Shown here: piece after piece, positions 20,126 to 29,262 of the stretch
Position numbering within the stretch: the stretch's first letter is position 1
Layout: each line of letters opens with the position of its first letter
Assembly (NCBI GenBank): GCA_016875405.1
Contig: VGRJ01000045.1
Coordinates: 1-32,447 of the forward strand
Origin: Deltaproteobacteria bacterium
Lineage (GTDB): Bacteria > Myxococcota_A > Polyangia > Polyangiales > Polyangiaceae
DNA: 32,447 nt
Direction: 5' to 3'
Program-made: the position numbers and the translations under genes
The notes under the pieces: generated by a model
The model's input: the letters and a program-made list of their open reading frames with translations, nothing else
Databases searched by the model: none
Told to the model about the DNA's origin: nothing

Positions 20126-20464
20126 GTGAACCGAGAGCGCCGCAAGCACGTCCGCAAGCGCGTCAGCATTCCCGCCATCGTCTGCGAGCGCGGCGGGCCT
20201 GAAAAGCTTGGCGTCCTACTCGACATGAGCCTCGGCGGCGGCCTCCTCGAGGTCGAGCCTGCACCGCCGTACGGCACGTCGCTCGAGCTGCAGTTCGAGC
20301 TGGGAGGCGTCGCCATCGTGACGACGGCAGTGGTTCGGTGGAGCAAGCCGCGCGGGGTGGGACTCCAGTTCGGCGTGTTCGGCGCTCGCGAGACCTACGC
20401 CATCACCGAGGCGCTCGCGACCGCGGCGCCCGTGCCAGACTCGAGACAACCCAGCGACGAGTGA
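20126..20464 (+). CDS. PilZ-domain protein
   Basis: This 112-residue protein is a single PilZ domain, the usual c-di-GMP receptor. The binding motif RxxxR is seen at the N-terminus (ERRKHVRKRVSIPAIV) and the second motif as DMSLGGGLLEV, about 25 residues later, followed by beta strands to AITEALA. All elements needed for c-di-GMP binding are present. The start is the GTG at 20126, chosen because GGAGG (20112-20116) precedes it by 9 bases; a GTG at 20072 would overlap the divergent gene and add 18 residues without conservation. PilZ proteins with no other domain usually act through a partner, often motility or exopolysaccharide machinery; none is adjacent. Confidence 0.88.
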   Translation: MNRERRKHVRKRVSIPAIVCERGGPEKLGVLLDMSLGGGLLEVEPAPPYGTSLELQFELGGVAIVTTAVVRWSKPRGVGLQFGVFGARETYAITEALATAAPVPDSRQPSDE

Positions 20465-20512
20465 CGCGCGTCGACGCTCCGTGCGATCCCCGGGCGGCGA
20501 TCGGATGGGGGC

Positions 20513-20555
20513 AAAAATGCGACGAGGGACGCACTCTCGTGGAGCACGTCCCTCG
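20513..20555 (-). terminator. Intrinsic-type terminator for the rplM-rpsI transcript
   Basis: A perfect 9-base inverted repeat (CGAGGGACG at 20523-20531, CGTCCCTCG at 20547-20555) with a 15-base loop lies about 45 bases past the rpsI stop. On the minus strand the stem is followed five bases on by five T (20513-20517). This arrangement suits a rho-independent terminator for the minus-strand ribosomal genes and may also stop the convergent PilZ transcript. Confidence 0.6.
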
Positions 20556-20566
20556 CGGGGTCGAAC

Positions 20567-20588
20567 CGCGGGCCGGGGTCGGCCCGCG
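20567..20588 (-). other. GC-rich hairpin just after rpsI
   Basis: A perfect 8-base stem, CGCGGGCC (20567-20574) and GGCCCGCG (20581-20588), with a 6-base loop, lies 12 bases downstream of the rpsI stop. It has no T tract of its own and may reinforce the terminator at 20513-20555 or protect the mRNA end. Confidence 0.5.
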
Positions 20589-20599
20589 TCCAACGCGTC

Positions 20600-21001
20600 T
20601 CAGCGCTTCGAGTACTGGAAGCGCTTGCGGGCACCCGGCTGGCCGTACTTCTTGCGCTCCTTCTTGCGCGAGTCGCGGGTCAGGAAGCCGGCGCGCTTCA
20701 GCGCGGTGCGGCGCTCCGGGTCGGTCGCGGCGAGCGCCCGAGCGACGCCGTGGCGCACGGCCTCGGCTTGCGCGGCGTGACCGCCACCGCAGACCGTCGC
20801 GCTCACGTCGAACTTCTCGATGAGCTCGAGGAGCTCGAGGGACTGGCGCATCACCATGCGCGACGTCTCGCGCTCGAAGTAGGTGTCACCCTCGCGCTCG
20901 TTGACGGTGAATTTGCCGCTGCCCGGCTTCACCCAGACGCGAGCCACAGCGGTCTTGCGACGGCCGGTAGCGTACAACTTGTCGGTTTGAGCTTCAGCCA
21001 T
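20600..21001 (-). CDS. rpsI: 30S ribosomal protein S9
   Basis: This 133-residue protein is ribosomal protein S9 of the small subunit. It has [22 protein letters not shown] at the start, [21 protein letters not shown] in the middle and the invariant basic tail [17 protein letters not shown], whose final Lys-Arg reaches the P-site tRNA. Length and ends are normal. It starts 3 bases after the rplM stop, the usual rplM-rpsI pair. Confidence 0.98.
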   Translation of the reverse strand: MAEAQTDKLYATGRRKTAVARVWVKPGSGKFTVNEREGDTYFERETSRMVMRQSLELLELIEKFDVSATVCGGGHAAQAEAVRHGVARALAATDPERRTALKRAGFLTRDSRKKERKKYGQPGARKRFQYSKR

Positions 21002-21004
21002 GAC

Positions 21005-21454
21005 TCACTTCGCCTCGAAGACCTTGGGTTGCTGCGCCGTGTGCGGATGGTCGGGGCCGCCGTAGACCTTGAGCTTCTTGATGATCTTCCGGCCCAGCGG
21101 GCCTTTCGGGATCATGCCCCAGACGGCCTTGCGGATCGGGAGCTCGGGCTCGTTGGCGATGAGGTAATCATAGCCGTGAGCCTTGATGCCACCCGGGTAG
21201 CTCGTGTGGTGGAAGTACTGCTTCTGCTCGAGCTTGCGGCCCGTGAGCTTCACCTTGGTCGCGTTGACGACGACGACGAAGTCACCGGTGTCGACGTGAG
21301 GTGTGAAGACAGTCTTGTCTTTGCCGCGGAGCTTGTCGGCAATCGCGGTGGCCAAACGGCCGAGAGGTTGATCGGTGGCGTCGACGACCCACCAGCCACG
21401 CTGGTCTTGCGACTCTTCGGGCTTTGCCGAGAAGGTTCTGCGGTGCGGATTCAT
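21005..21454 (-). CDS. rplM: 50S ribosomal protein L13
   Basis: This 149-residue protein is large-subunit ribosomal protein L13. Family signatures are RTFSAKPEE near the start, [42 protein letters not shown] and [12 protein letters not shown]. The ATG at 21454 gives [12 protein letters not shown], matching the usual L13 N-terminus; a longer in-frame start at 21508 would overlap the promoter. No purine-rich Shine-Dalgarno is visible upstream of this start. It is the first gene of the rplM-rpsI unit. Confidence 0.97.
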   Translation of the reverse strand: MNPHRRTFSAKPEESQDQRGWWVVDATDQPLGRLATAIADKLRGKDKTVFTPHVDTGDFVVVVNATKVKLTGRKLEQKQYFHHTSYPGGIKAHGYDYLIANEPELPIRKAVWGMIPKGPLGRKIIKKLKVYGGPDHPHTAQQPKVFEAK

Positions 21455-21479
21455 GGGAGGACCGGGAAAAGGGGTGGCT

Positions 21480-21508
21480 GTCTTAGTTTTAGCGTCTTGG
21501 ATTGTCAA
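21480..21508 (-). promoter_or_regulatory. Sigma-70-type promoter of rplM-rpsI
   Basis: On the minus strand a perfect -35 box TTGACA (plus positions 21503-21508) is followed after 17 bases by TAAGAC (21480-21485), a weak -10 box with three of six matches, in an AT-rich island 26-54 bases upstream of the rplM start. Spacing and setting fit a housekeeping promoter. Confidence 0.55.
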
Positions 21509-21515
21509 TGATTTC

Positions 21516-21569
21516 CTCGGACGGCCTCGTCTGGGCGCTCCCTCGGAGAGCCCTCGCGAGCCGTCCGAG
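21516..21569 (-). terminator. Inverted repeat after the phosphorylase gene
   Basis: A perfect 10-base inverted repeat (CTCGGACGGC at 21516-21525, GCCGTCCGAG at 21560-21569) with a 34-base loop begins directly at the phosphorylase stop codon and ends 8 bases before the -35 box of rplM. No clear T tract follows. It probably separates the phosphorylase transcript from the ribosomal operon. Confidence 0.5.
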
Positions 21570-22397
21570 TCAATGAATCTTCTGGATCCAGGCGGTCAGG
21601 AGCGTCTCGAATCGGCCGCGCGTCTCGCGGGCCGTCTCCTCGACCTCCGAGTGGTCGAGCAGGTTGCCGGACATTCCCGCCGCCATGTTCGTGATGCACG
21701 AGATCGCGCCGGCGCGAACCCCTGCGTGTCGCAGCGCGACGACCTCGGGCACGGTGCTCATGCCGACCGCGTCCGCGCCCACGGTGCGCAGCATGTGGAT
21801 CTCGGCAGGCGTCTCGTAGGAGGGTCCGAGCATCGCCGCATAGACGCCCTCCTCAAGCGGTGTCCCCACCTCGCGCGCGGCGGCGCGAGCGAGCGCGGCG
21901 AGCTCACGGTCGTAGGCGCGCGTCATGTCGGGGAAGCGCGGGCCGAAGGCTGCCTCGTTTGGGCCGACGAGCGGGTTCTTCCCCATGAAATTCAGGTGAT
22001 CGAGGATCAGCATCAGCGTCCCTGGCTTGAACGAGGGGCGGATGCCACCGGCAGCGTTGGTGAGGAGCACGGCCGTACAGCCGAGGCGCGCGAGCAGCCG
22101 AACGCCGAAGACGACCGTGTCCATGCCGTGGCCCTCGTAGACGTGGCTGCGGCCTTGGAGGCACGCGACGGGCACGTCACCGACCCGGCCGAGGCAGAGG
22201 TTTCCGGCGTGCCCCGACACGCCCGGCGATGGCATGTGCGGGATCGACGTATACGGCAGCTTGACGAGGTCGGCGATTCCGTCGGCATAGGCGCCGAGCC
22301 CGGAGCCTAGGACGAGGCCGACCCTCGGGGTGAGCGTGGTGGCTTCGCGGACGGCCGCGACGGCTTCGTCGAGGCGCTGAGTGAGGGGCTGGGTCAT
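21570..22397 (-). CDS. Purine-nucleoside phosphorylase, trimeric type
   Basis: This 275-residue enzyme cleaves purine nucleosides such as inosine and guanosine with phosphate in purine salvage. It belongs to the trimeric (mammalian-like) class: phosphate loop [11 protein letters not shown] near residue 30, [12 protein letters not shown] with the Arg/His pair near 80-90, [39 protein letters not shown] and the base-binding CITNMAAG. All blocks are in order and the length is usual. The ATG at 22397 gives the normal start. Upstream, 115 bases separate it from a divergent gene. Confidence 0.95.
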   Translation of the reverse strand: MTQPLTQRLDEAVAAVREATTLTPRVGLVLGSGLGAYADGIADLVKLPYTSIPHMPSPGVSGHAGNLCLGRVGDVPVACLQGRSHVYEGHGMDTVVFGVRLLARLGCTAVLLTNAAGGIRPSFKPGTLMLILDHLNFMGKNPLVGPNEAAFGPRFPDMTRAYDRELAALARAAAREVGTPLEEGVYAAMLGPSYETPAEIHMLRTVGADAVGMSTVPEVVALRHAGVRAGAISCITNMAAGMSGNLLDHSEVEETARETRGRFETLLTAWIQKIH

Positions 22398-22512
22398 GAA
22401 AGCTCGTGATGGTCGCGAATCCCAGGTCTGTCCGTCAAGCTTGGCGCGCGAGGCTGTTCCCTTTCGGGTCGGACGTGTGTTAAGACCTGCGCCCTTTCAC
22501 GCTGAGGACTTC

Positions 22513-22854
22513 ATGGCCACCAAGCTCGAGACGTTCCTGACCGAGAAGAAGATCGACAGCCGCCGCGTCGTTGCGGCCTCGCACGAGCTCGAGAAGCTCC
22601 GCATCGAGGACCGCGCGATCAAGCTCGCCCAGCAACAGGCCCGCAAGAAGGACGAAAAGCGCGAGCCCGGCTCGCCGAAGCCCCGCTCCGGCAAGCCGGT
22701 GTCCGAGGCGACGCTCGGCAAGGCCATCGCGGGCCAGGCGGTCTCGGGTCCGACCAAGACCCGCGTGCTCCGCGCGGTGAACCACATCCTCGAGCAACGC
22801 AAGCAGTCGGCCGTCGCCCTCGCCGATCTGTTCGAGGCCCCGAAGAAGGCCTGA
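22513..22854 (+). CDS. Small conserved-looking protein with helix-turn-helix-like C-terminal half
   Basis: I cannot name the family. The 113-residue protein starts MATKLETFLTEKKIDSRRVV, has a charged helical middle ending in a Lys/Pro linker (about 43-65), then a segment of the form PVSEATLGKAIAGQAVSG plus TKTRVLRAVNHILEQRK. The second segment resembles the recognition half of a lambda-repressor/XRE fold, where 'vs..TL.kaLaG..vs..tk..vL.avn..l' is common. DNA binding is therefore possible but unproved. GAGG lies 5 bases before the ATG at 22513, which supports that start over an earlier in-frame codon. Two strong hairpins follow the stop. Codon use is like its neighbours. Confidence 0.75.
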   Translation: MATKLETFLTEKKIDSRRVVAASHELEKLRIEDRAIKLAQQQARKKDEKREPGSPKPRSGKPVSEATLGKAIAGQAVSGPTKTRVLRAVNHILEQRKQSAVALADLFEAPKKA

Positions 22855-22858
22855 GACA

Positions 22859-22892
22859 GCTCCGTTCGCGACGTCTTCGCGACGTCCGGAGC
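22859..22892 (+). terminator. Hairpin with internal direct repeat after the small HTH-like gene
   Basis: Starting 5 bases past the stop codon, GCTCCG plus GACGTC (22859-22864, 22870-22875) can pair with GACGTC plus CGGAGC (22881-22892), with one 5-base bulge TTCGC and the same TTCGC as loop. This comes from a tandem 11-base repeat TTCGCGACGTC. It probably ends transcription of the upstream gene together with the next hairpin. Confidence 0.5.
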
Positions 22893-22898
22893 GGGCAT

Positions 22899-22947
22899 GA
22901 AACGCACCTCGGTGCGCTCGAAAGGGGCGCACGTGTAGGTGCGTTTC
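22899..22947. terminator. Nested long hairpin, 11-bp outer and 6-bp inner stem
   Basis: GAAACGCACCT (22899-22909) pairs perfectly with AGGTGCGTTTC (22937-22947), and GTGCGC (22912-22917) with GCGCAC (22927-22932) inside it. The 3' side is CGCACTTTGTCCTT, a weak T-rich run. It is a terminator or part of a structured RNA; the symmetry makes it usable from either strand, but no minus-strand gene faces it. Confidence 0.5.
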
Positions 22948-23014
22948 GCACTTTGTCCTTCCGATCGCGCACATCCTGTTGGCCCGGCCTCTCGCGCTGC
23001 GCGAAGACACCGTC

Positions 23015-23098
23015 ATGGTGTTCTTCGCCGTCGCTGCCGTCGTGACGCTCGTGGCCTCGGACCTCTTCTCGGGTCGTGAGCGCCGCTCACGCATCTGA
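23015..23098 (+). CDS. Possible 27-residue hydrophobic peptide
   Basis: Within the 466-base gap before the sigma factor gene, an ATG at 23015 opens a 27-codon frame with a hydrophobic core (VFFAVAAVVTLVASDLF) and a basic tail (SGRERRSRI). The same frame stays open upstream with another hydrophobic run (FVLPIAHILLA). No Shine-Dalgarno sequence is evident. It could be a small membrane protein or chance; the rest of the gap, 23099-23320, shows nothing I can assign. Confidence 0.2.
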   Translation: MVFFAVAAVVTLVASDLFSGRERRSRI

Positions 23099-23320
23099 AA
23101 TCGATTCGCATGTCTGAATGCGGCCGGAGACCCCGGCAACGAGCCTGAGGTGGCACATCCAGCTCGTCGTGACGGGTCACCTGCTCCGCAGACTCGAGCA
23201 TCGTCGCCGAAGGCCTGCGACGCCACCTCCACCGGGCCTTCGCTCCGCTTGCTCCTCGGCAGCTTGCCCTCCGAGGCCCCTCGACCGACACTGCCGACAG
23301 CCGCTAGCGTGAGGGACGCC

Positions 23321-23959
23321 GTGGGGGATGAACTCGAGGGCTTGGTCGAGCGCGCACGACGCGGGGACCGCCACGCCTTCTCCAAGCTCTTCCAGCGCCA
23401 CGTCCAGCAAGTGACGGGCCTCGCGTACCGGATGATGGGGCGCTCGCCAGACCTCGAGGATGTCGTCCAGGAGGTGTTCCTCCAGGTTCACCGCAGCCTC
23501 GGTGATTTCCGCGGACAGGCGAAGTTCTCGACGTGGCTCCACCGCGTCGCCGTGAACGTGGTGTTGATGCATCGACGCCGCGCGCGTAGCCGCCCCATGC
23601 TCACGAGCGAAGAACCTGGCCGGGACGCGCCGGCTCCGCGGGAGGCCCAGCCCGACCAAGCCCTCGACAAGGAGCGACGCATCGCGGCCTTTCATCGGCT
23701 GCTCGAGCAGCTCAGCGACAAGAAGCGCGAGGTCTTCTTGTTGCACGAGATCGAGGGGCTCGCGCCGGCCGATATCGCGACGATGGTCGGCTGTCCGGTG
23801 CTGACGGTCCGAACGCGCCTCTTCTACGCGCGCAAGGAGCTCGGCGAGAAGATGAGGGAAGAGCCCGCCCTCGCGGCGCTGGTGCGCGAGCTCGAAGGGA
23901 GCGACCGCGAGGAGCCGGCGGCAACGCACCCCGACGCAGCCGAGGCAGGAGAGCGATGA
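23321..23959 (+). CDS. ECF-type RNA polymerase sigma factor
   Basis: This 212-residue protein is an extracytoplasmic-function sigma factor. Sigma region 2 covers DRHAFSKLFQRHVQQVTGLA, SPDLEDVVQEVFLQVHRSL (the -10 recognition and core-binding helices) and KFSTWLHRVAVNVVLMHRRR; region 4 covers LLEQLSDKKREVFLLHEIEG and PADIATMVGCPVLTVRTRLF (the -35 recognition helix-turn-helix). The linker is acidic/Pro-rich. I chose the GTG at 23321, five bases after GAGGG; a GTG at 23309 is the alternative. Its stop overlaps the ATG of the FecR-domain gene (ATGA at 23956), which marks the pair as sigma and cognate anti-sigma. Confidence 0.9.
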   Translation: MGDELEGLVERARRGDRHAFSKLFQRHVQQVTGLAYRMMGRSPDLEDVVQEVFLQVHRSLGDFRGQAKFSTWLHRVAVNVVLMHRRRARSRPMLTSEEPGRDAPAPREAQPDQALDKERRIAAFHRLLEQLSDKKREVFLLHEIEGLAPADIATMVGCPVLTVRTRLFYARKELGEKMREEPALAALVRELEGSDREEPAATHPDAAEAGER

Positions 23960-25212
23960 TGGAAAGGTCGAACGACTCCGACATCCGAGCCGTCCGCGAG
24001 ATGGTCGAGGAGATCCGGACCTCGATCCCGCCCGACCTCGACTGGAACGCCCTCGAGCGTCGAACGCTCGACGCGGTCTTCGACGCGCGACAGCTCGCTG
24101 CGAGTCATCGGTCGGAGCAGAGCGCCGTCGGCCGCACGTCCGGCATGGGCGCGAGCCTCGTGTTCGCGCTTGCTGCGGCGGCGCTGGTCATGGTGATCCT
24201 CGGGCAAGCGATCGGCGGGCGCGGGGCGACGGTGACCGACCTCCGGCTGCAGACCATCGAGACGCTCCCGACGATGAGGGCGTCGCAGGGCACGGGTCAG
24301 GGGCATCTCGCGACGGGGCTCGCGGAGGGTGCGCGCGTGCTCGCTCCCACGACAGCCGAGCGGCTCGTGTGGCCAGGCGTCGCCGCGCTCAGCCTCGAGC
24401 CTGGCGCGGTCGTTCGCGTGGTGCGCCAGGGCGCGGAGCCGCACCTCGAGCTCGAGCACGGGACGGTGCAGGCCGAGGTCACGTCGCGCGAGGACGCGAG
24501 CGCGATGGTGGAAGCCTTCGTGCTCGACGTCGGTGGCGTGCGGGTGGCCGTTCATGGCACGTCGTTCTCCGTCGCACGAGAGGCCGAGCGCGTGCTCGTC
24601 GAGGTGACCGAGGGCGTCGTGACCGTAGGGCCCTCGGGACAGCGTGGTCCGACGATCGGGACCCTGCTCCGCGGACCGAGCCGAGCGTCCTTCCTGCTCG
24701 CGAATGGCCAACTGATCGAGGAGCTGCCGATGTCGCCTCAGCCGTCGGAGTCGGTCGCGAGCGCTGCGCGAGAGGTGCCCGCGCGAGCCTCGACGACCAC
24801 CTCGCTCCCGAGCGACGAACCCGCGCCGCGAACGGCAGCCTCGGCGGCAGTGCCGCACGGCGACTCGAGCGCGTCGACAGCGAGCCCGCGCCGCGAGGAG
24901 CCTGGCGGCTCTCCCGACGTTCAGGCGCCCGCGCCGCCTTCCAAAGAGGGGGTCAAGCTCACGCTCTCGGCAGCCCGAGCGCTGCTCGTCGGCTGCCTCT
25001 CGGCCGACCTGAACGACTCGGATCCCGCGCTGCGCGTGACGGTCTCGAGCGAGGTGCGCCTCCGACTCGGCGGAGATGGCGACGTCGCCGCGGTGCGCTT
25101 CGACCCTCCGCTTCGGCCCGACCTGCAAGAGCGCTGCGGCGGACTGCTCTACGGGATGGCGCTCGACGCGCCCAGCGAGACAAGCTTCGAGGTCGACTTC
25201 AAGGCTCGCTGA
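23956..25212 (+). CDS. FecR-domain transmembrane anti-sigma regulator with TonB/AgmX-like C-terminus
   Basis: This 418-residue protein has a cytoplasmic N-terminal region (about 1-62) able to hold the sigma factor, one membrane segment at about 63-87 (MGASLVFALAAAALVMVILG), and a periplasmic FecR domain at about 140-245 (GVAALSLEPGAVVRVVRQGA, HGTSFSVAREAERVLVEVTEG). A Ser/Pro/Ala-rich linker follows, then a C-terminal domain from about 335 (LTLSAARALLVGCLSADLND) ending in FDPPLRPDLQERCGGLLYGM. That tail resembles the TonB/AgmX-type domain of myxobacterial envelope proteins. FecR-type proteins sense a periplasmic signal and release the sigma factor. The start overlaps the sigma gene (ATGA) and has GGAG upstream. 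It converges with the lipoprotein gene, 10 bases apart. No TonB receptor is nearby. Confidence 0.85.
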   Translation: MMERSNDSDIRAVREMVEEIRTSIPPDLDWNALERRTLDAVFDARQLAASHRSEQSAVGRTSGMGASLVFALAAAALVMVILGQAIGGRGATVTDLRLQTIETLPTMRASQGTGQGHLATGLAEGARVLAPTTAERLVWPGVAALSLEPGAVVRVVRQGAEPHLELEHGTVQAEVTSREDASAMVEAFVLDVGGVRVAVHGTSFSVAREAERVLVEVTEGVVTVGPSGQRGPTIGTLLRGPSRASFLLANGQLIEELPMSPQPSESVASAAREVPARASTTTSLPSDEPAPRTAASAAVPHGDSSASTASPRREEPGGSPDVQAPAPPSKEGVKLTLSAARALLVGCLSADLNDSDPALRVTVSSEVRLRLGGDGDVAAVRFDPPLRPDLQERCGGLLYGMALDAPSETSFEVDFKAR

Positions 25213-25222
25213 GGCGCCGAGC

Positions 25223-26536
25223 TCAAGGGCACACGCCGTCGCCGGGGCCGACGCCGGGCGTTGGCTTGGGGATGTCCGTCCACGAGGCGAGGCAGCTCTC
25301 GCTCGTCTCGTCGTGGCCCGTGATCCCGTTGCCGCCGCTCTTCTTCTCGCCGTCTTCGCTGATGGGGCAACGGTGCAACGATTTTCCGCTCGCCACCGAG
25401 GGAGCGCTCGCCTGCTCCGCCTTGGCGGTGTCGGGGGCGTACCCCGCGACGCCGGTCTTGTCGACCTTGTCGGGGGCCAGACCCCAGGTGACGTAGTCCA
25501 CGTCATCCACGGTCTGCGACTGCCCGTCCCAACGGAACAACACGACCATCTCGCCTTCGCCGGTGAGCCCGTATTTTGCACCGAGCTCTCCGGTCATCGT
25601 GGGCGCGTTCGCATCGTCGGCCGAGAAATCGAACGTCGGAAAGGTCCCGAACGCATTCTTGAACTCCGTCGCGCTACGGAGCGAGACCACCGCAAACTTA
25701 CCGGGGCCAAGCTTGGCGCCCGGAGGGAACGAGACGACGAAGTCGTGCTGCGTCGTCTGCACCGTCGACGTGACGAGGTAATAGGTCGGGAAGTCCGCGA
25801 GGTAATAGGTCGACAGGTCGACGGTCTGCGAGGTCGGGTTGTAAATCTCGACGAACTCGGAGGCCGTTGGGCCGGTCACCACCTCCGAGAGAAGCAAGTG
25901 CTCGACCGGCAGCGCGCACGTACTCGAGCACGCGTCGAACGCCACGGTGCCTCCGTCATCGCACGCCTCGCCGCCGTTGAGGACGCCATCGCCGCAGATC
26001 GGCTTCTGGCATACGCCGCCCTTGCAAACGCCGCTCACGCAGTCTTTGCCAAGGACGCAGCCCTTGCCATCGGCGCAGCGGGCCTCGCAGCTCCCGCCAC
26101 AGTCGACGTCGGTCTCGCCGCCGTTCTCGACCGTGTCCTTGCACGTCGGAGGCAAGCACGTGCCGTCGCAGACATCGCTGTCGCAGTCGGCGTCGAGCTT
26201 GCAATCCTCACCTGGGGTGCACTTCGGGCACGAGCCGCCGCAGTCGACGTCGGTCTCGTCGCCGCCCTTGATGCCGTCGACGCACGCGCAGCCTCCGCGG
26301 GGACACGGATCGCCGCCGCTCCCCGACGATGCGACCGAAGACGAGGTCACCGGAGTTCCCGCAGAGCTGCTGGCCGCCCCGGCCCCGCCTGCACCGCCCG
26401 CTCCGCCCGCGCTCGCGGCACTCTCCGTGCTGCTCGATGCCGCGCTCGACGCCGGACCTTCGACGAGATCGGGCGTGTAGACGATGCAGGCCGTCGGAAG
26501 AACGGGCGTCAGCGCGAGGAGGAGTCGGAGCCGCAC
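25223..26536 (-). CDS. Cysteine-rich lipoprotein with lamin-tail domain
   Basis: The 437-residue product starts with a lipoprotein signal (RLRLLLALTPVLPTAC, Cys about residue 16), then an Ala/Ser/Gly linker. Three cysteine-rich units follow: DETDVDCGGSCPKC, ETDVDCGGSCEARC and a myxobacterial repeat CGDGVLNGGEACDDGG with ACSSTC, of the kind often found on secreted myxobacterial proteins. From LLLSEVVTGPTASEFVEIYN, a lamin-tail domain runs to about 320. It is probably a surface lipoprotein; enzymatic activity is not visible and no MYXO-CTERM anchor is present. The GTG at 26536 is chosen for the compact signal peptide; a GTG at 26554 would add six residues. It faces the FecR gene. Confidence 0.82.
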   Translation of the reverse strand: MRLRLLLALTPVLPTACIVYTPDLVEGPASSAASSSTESAASAGGAGGAGGAGAASSSAGTPVTSSSVASSGSGGDPCPRGGCACVDGIKGGDETDVDCGGSCPKCTPGEDCKLDADCDSDVCDGTCLPPTCKDTVENGGETDVDCGGSCEARCADGKGCVLGKDCVSGVCKGGVCQKPICGDGVLNGGEACDDGGTVAFDACSSTCALPVEHLLLSEVVTGPTASEFVEIYNPTSQTVDLSTYYLADFPTYYLVTSTVQTTQHDFVVSFPPGAKLGPGKFAVVSLRSATEFKNAFGTFPTFDFSADDANAPTMTGELGAKYGLTGEGEMVVLFRWDGQSQTVDDVDYVTWGLAPDKVDKTGVAGYAPDTAKAEQASAPSVASGKSLHRCPISEDGEKKSGGNGITGHDETSESCLASWTDIPKPTPGVGPGDGVCP

Positions 26537-26904
26537 GAGTACGGATCGTAGCACCGTAGACGACGATCGAGGGGCTCGGGGACAAGAGCCCCCGCTCGGC
26601 GCCCTCGCGCACGAGGGCTGTCGGGTCACGCGGGGAGGGAACGTTGCGTGGGGCGCGAGCGGGGGGCGGGTGTCGACCAAGGGCACCGCGGCGACACCAT
26701 GCCGTCGCGGCGTCTGTCGTTCGAGAGAGAGACACGCGAGGCCGCGGCTTCATTCCCGCGTGCGCTCCGTCTCGATGACGCCACACGCGGTCGGGCTCGG
26801 CCCGAGTCGCCCCCGAAGGCTCGGCGCACGGAAGCGCACGCCGCGCCTGCCGGGCGACGACGTGCTACGACGAGATTCTTCGAGAGGCCCGGGCCCACCA
26901 CGCG
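26537..26904. other. 368-bp divergent intergenic region between lipoprotein and protease
   Basis: No gene fits here on either strand; the readable frames have unlikely composition. It must hold promoters for the minus-strand lipoprotein and the plus-strand protease, but I find no clear -35/-10 pair. One perfect inverted repeat GGTGTCG (26669-26675) with CGACACC (26692-26698) is present and could be a regulator site. Confidence 0.5.
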
Positions 26905-28308
<1,404 letters not shown>

Positions 28309-28311
28309 CGC

Positions 28312-29211
28312 GTGACCGTCGGGCCCGAGGACGACGAGCGACGAGGCGTCTGGCTCCTCGTCGGAGCGGCGTTCTGGTTCAGCGCGATGAGCTCGCTCGT
28401 GAAGGTCGCGGGCAAGGAGCTCCCGCTCGGCATGGCCACCTTCGCCCGCTCGCTCGTAACGCTCGTGTTCGCGGCACTCGTAGTGCGACGACAGGGCCTC
28501 TCGCTCGCGAGCCGAGACACGGGGCTCCTCGTGCTGCGAGGGCTCTTCGGCCTCGGCGGGATCATCTGCTTTTTCTCGGCGATCCTGAGCCTCCCGGTGG
28601 CGGACGCGACGGTGCTGCAGTTCACGAACCCGCTGCTCACGACGCTGCTCGCCGCGGTGGTCTTGAAGGAGCGCCCCGACGGTTCGGTCGGGCTCGCGCT
28701 CTGCCTCGGCTTCGCCGGCACGCTCCTCGTCGCGAGGCCGGCGAGCCTGTTCGGCATCGAGGCTTCCCTGCCCCGCGCCGGGGTCCTCGTCGGGCTCGCA
28801 GGCGCGACGTTCAGCGCCTGCGCCTACGTCACGATCCGTCGCGTCACCCGAACCACCCACCCCGACGTCGTCGCGCTCTACTTCCCGCTCGTGGCGACAC
28901 CGGCGACCTTCCTCCTCGCGCTCCGCGACTGGACCTGGCCGACCCCGCGCGGCTGGCTCTTGCTGCTCGCGATTGGCTGCGTGACGCACATGGGTCAGCT
29001 GTGGATGACGCGCGGCCTCGCGCGGGTCCCGGTCGCGCGAGGCACCGCGGTCGGGTACCTGCAAATTCCCTTCGCGGCGGCGTGGGGGCTCCTGTTCTTC
29101 TCGGAGCGACCCACCCTGTTCACGCTGGCGGGAGCGGCGCTCATCGTGGCAGGCGCGCTACTGCTCGTGCGTGCACCTCGGGCGACGCCACACGCGCAGG
29201 GAAGCTCATGA
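28312..29211 (+). CDS. DMT-superfamily (EamA) transporter
   Basis: This 299-residue inner-membrane protein has about ten transmembrane helices in two EamA halves: from WLLVGAAFWFSAMSSLVKVA to VADATVLQFTNPLLTTLLAA, then from VLVGLAGATFSACAYVTIRR to FTLAGAALIVAGALLLV. Proteins of this kind export amino acids, metabolites or drugs; the substrate cannot be told from sequence. It starts at a GTG, 28312, 3 bases after the Deg9-like protease stop, so it is probably translated from the same mRNA. Confidence 0.9.
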   Translation: MTVGPEDDERRGVWLLVGAAFWFSAMSSLVKVAGKELPLGMATFARSLVTLVFAALVVRRQGLSLASRDTGLLVLRGLFGLGGIICFFSAILSLPVADATVLQFTNPLLTTLLAAVVLKERPDGSVGLALCLGFAGTLLVARPASLFGIEASLPRAGVLVGLAGATFSACAYVTIRRVTRTTHPDVVALYFPLVATPATFLLALRDWTWPTPRGWLLLLAIGCVTHMGQLWMTRGLARVPVARGTAVGYLQIPFAAAWGLLFFSERPTLFTLAGAALIVAGALLLVRAPRATPHAQGSS

Positions 29212-29262
29212 ATCCGCGCGTGAGCGTTGACTCACGGCGCGGTCGTAGGTAGCCGCCTGCGA

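Noticed and set aside
22480-23385. 301-codon minus-strand frame over the HTH-like gene and the following gap
   Set aside because: No domain; it is the antisense of a well-started plus-strand gene and of hairpin sequence.
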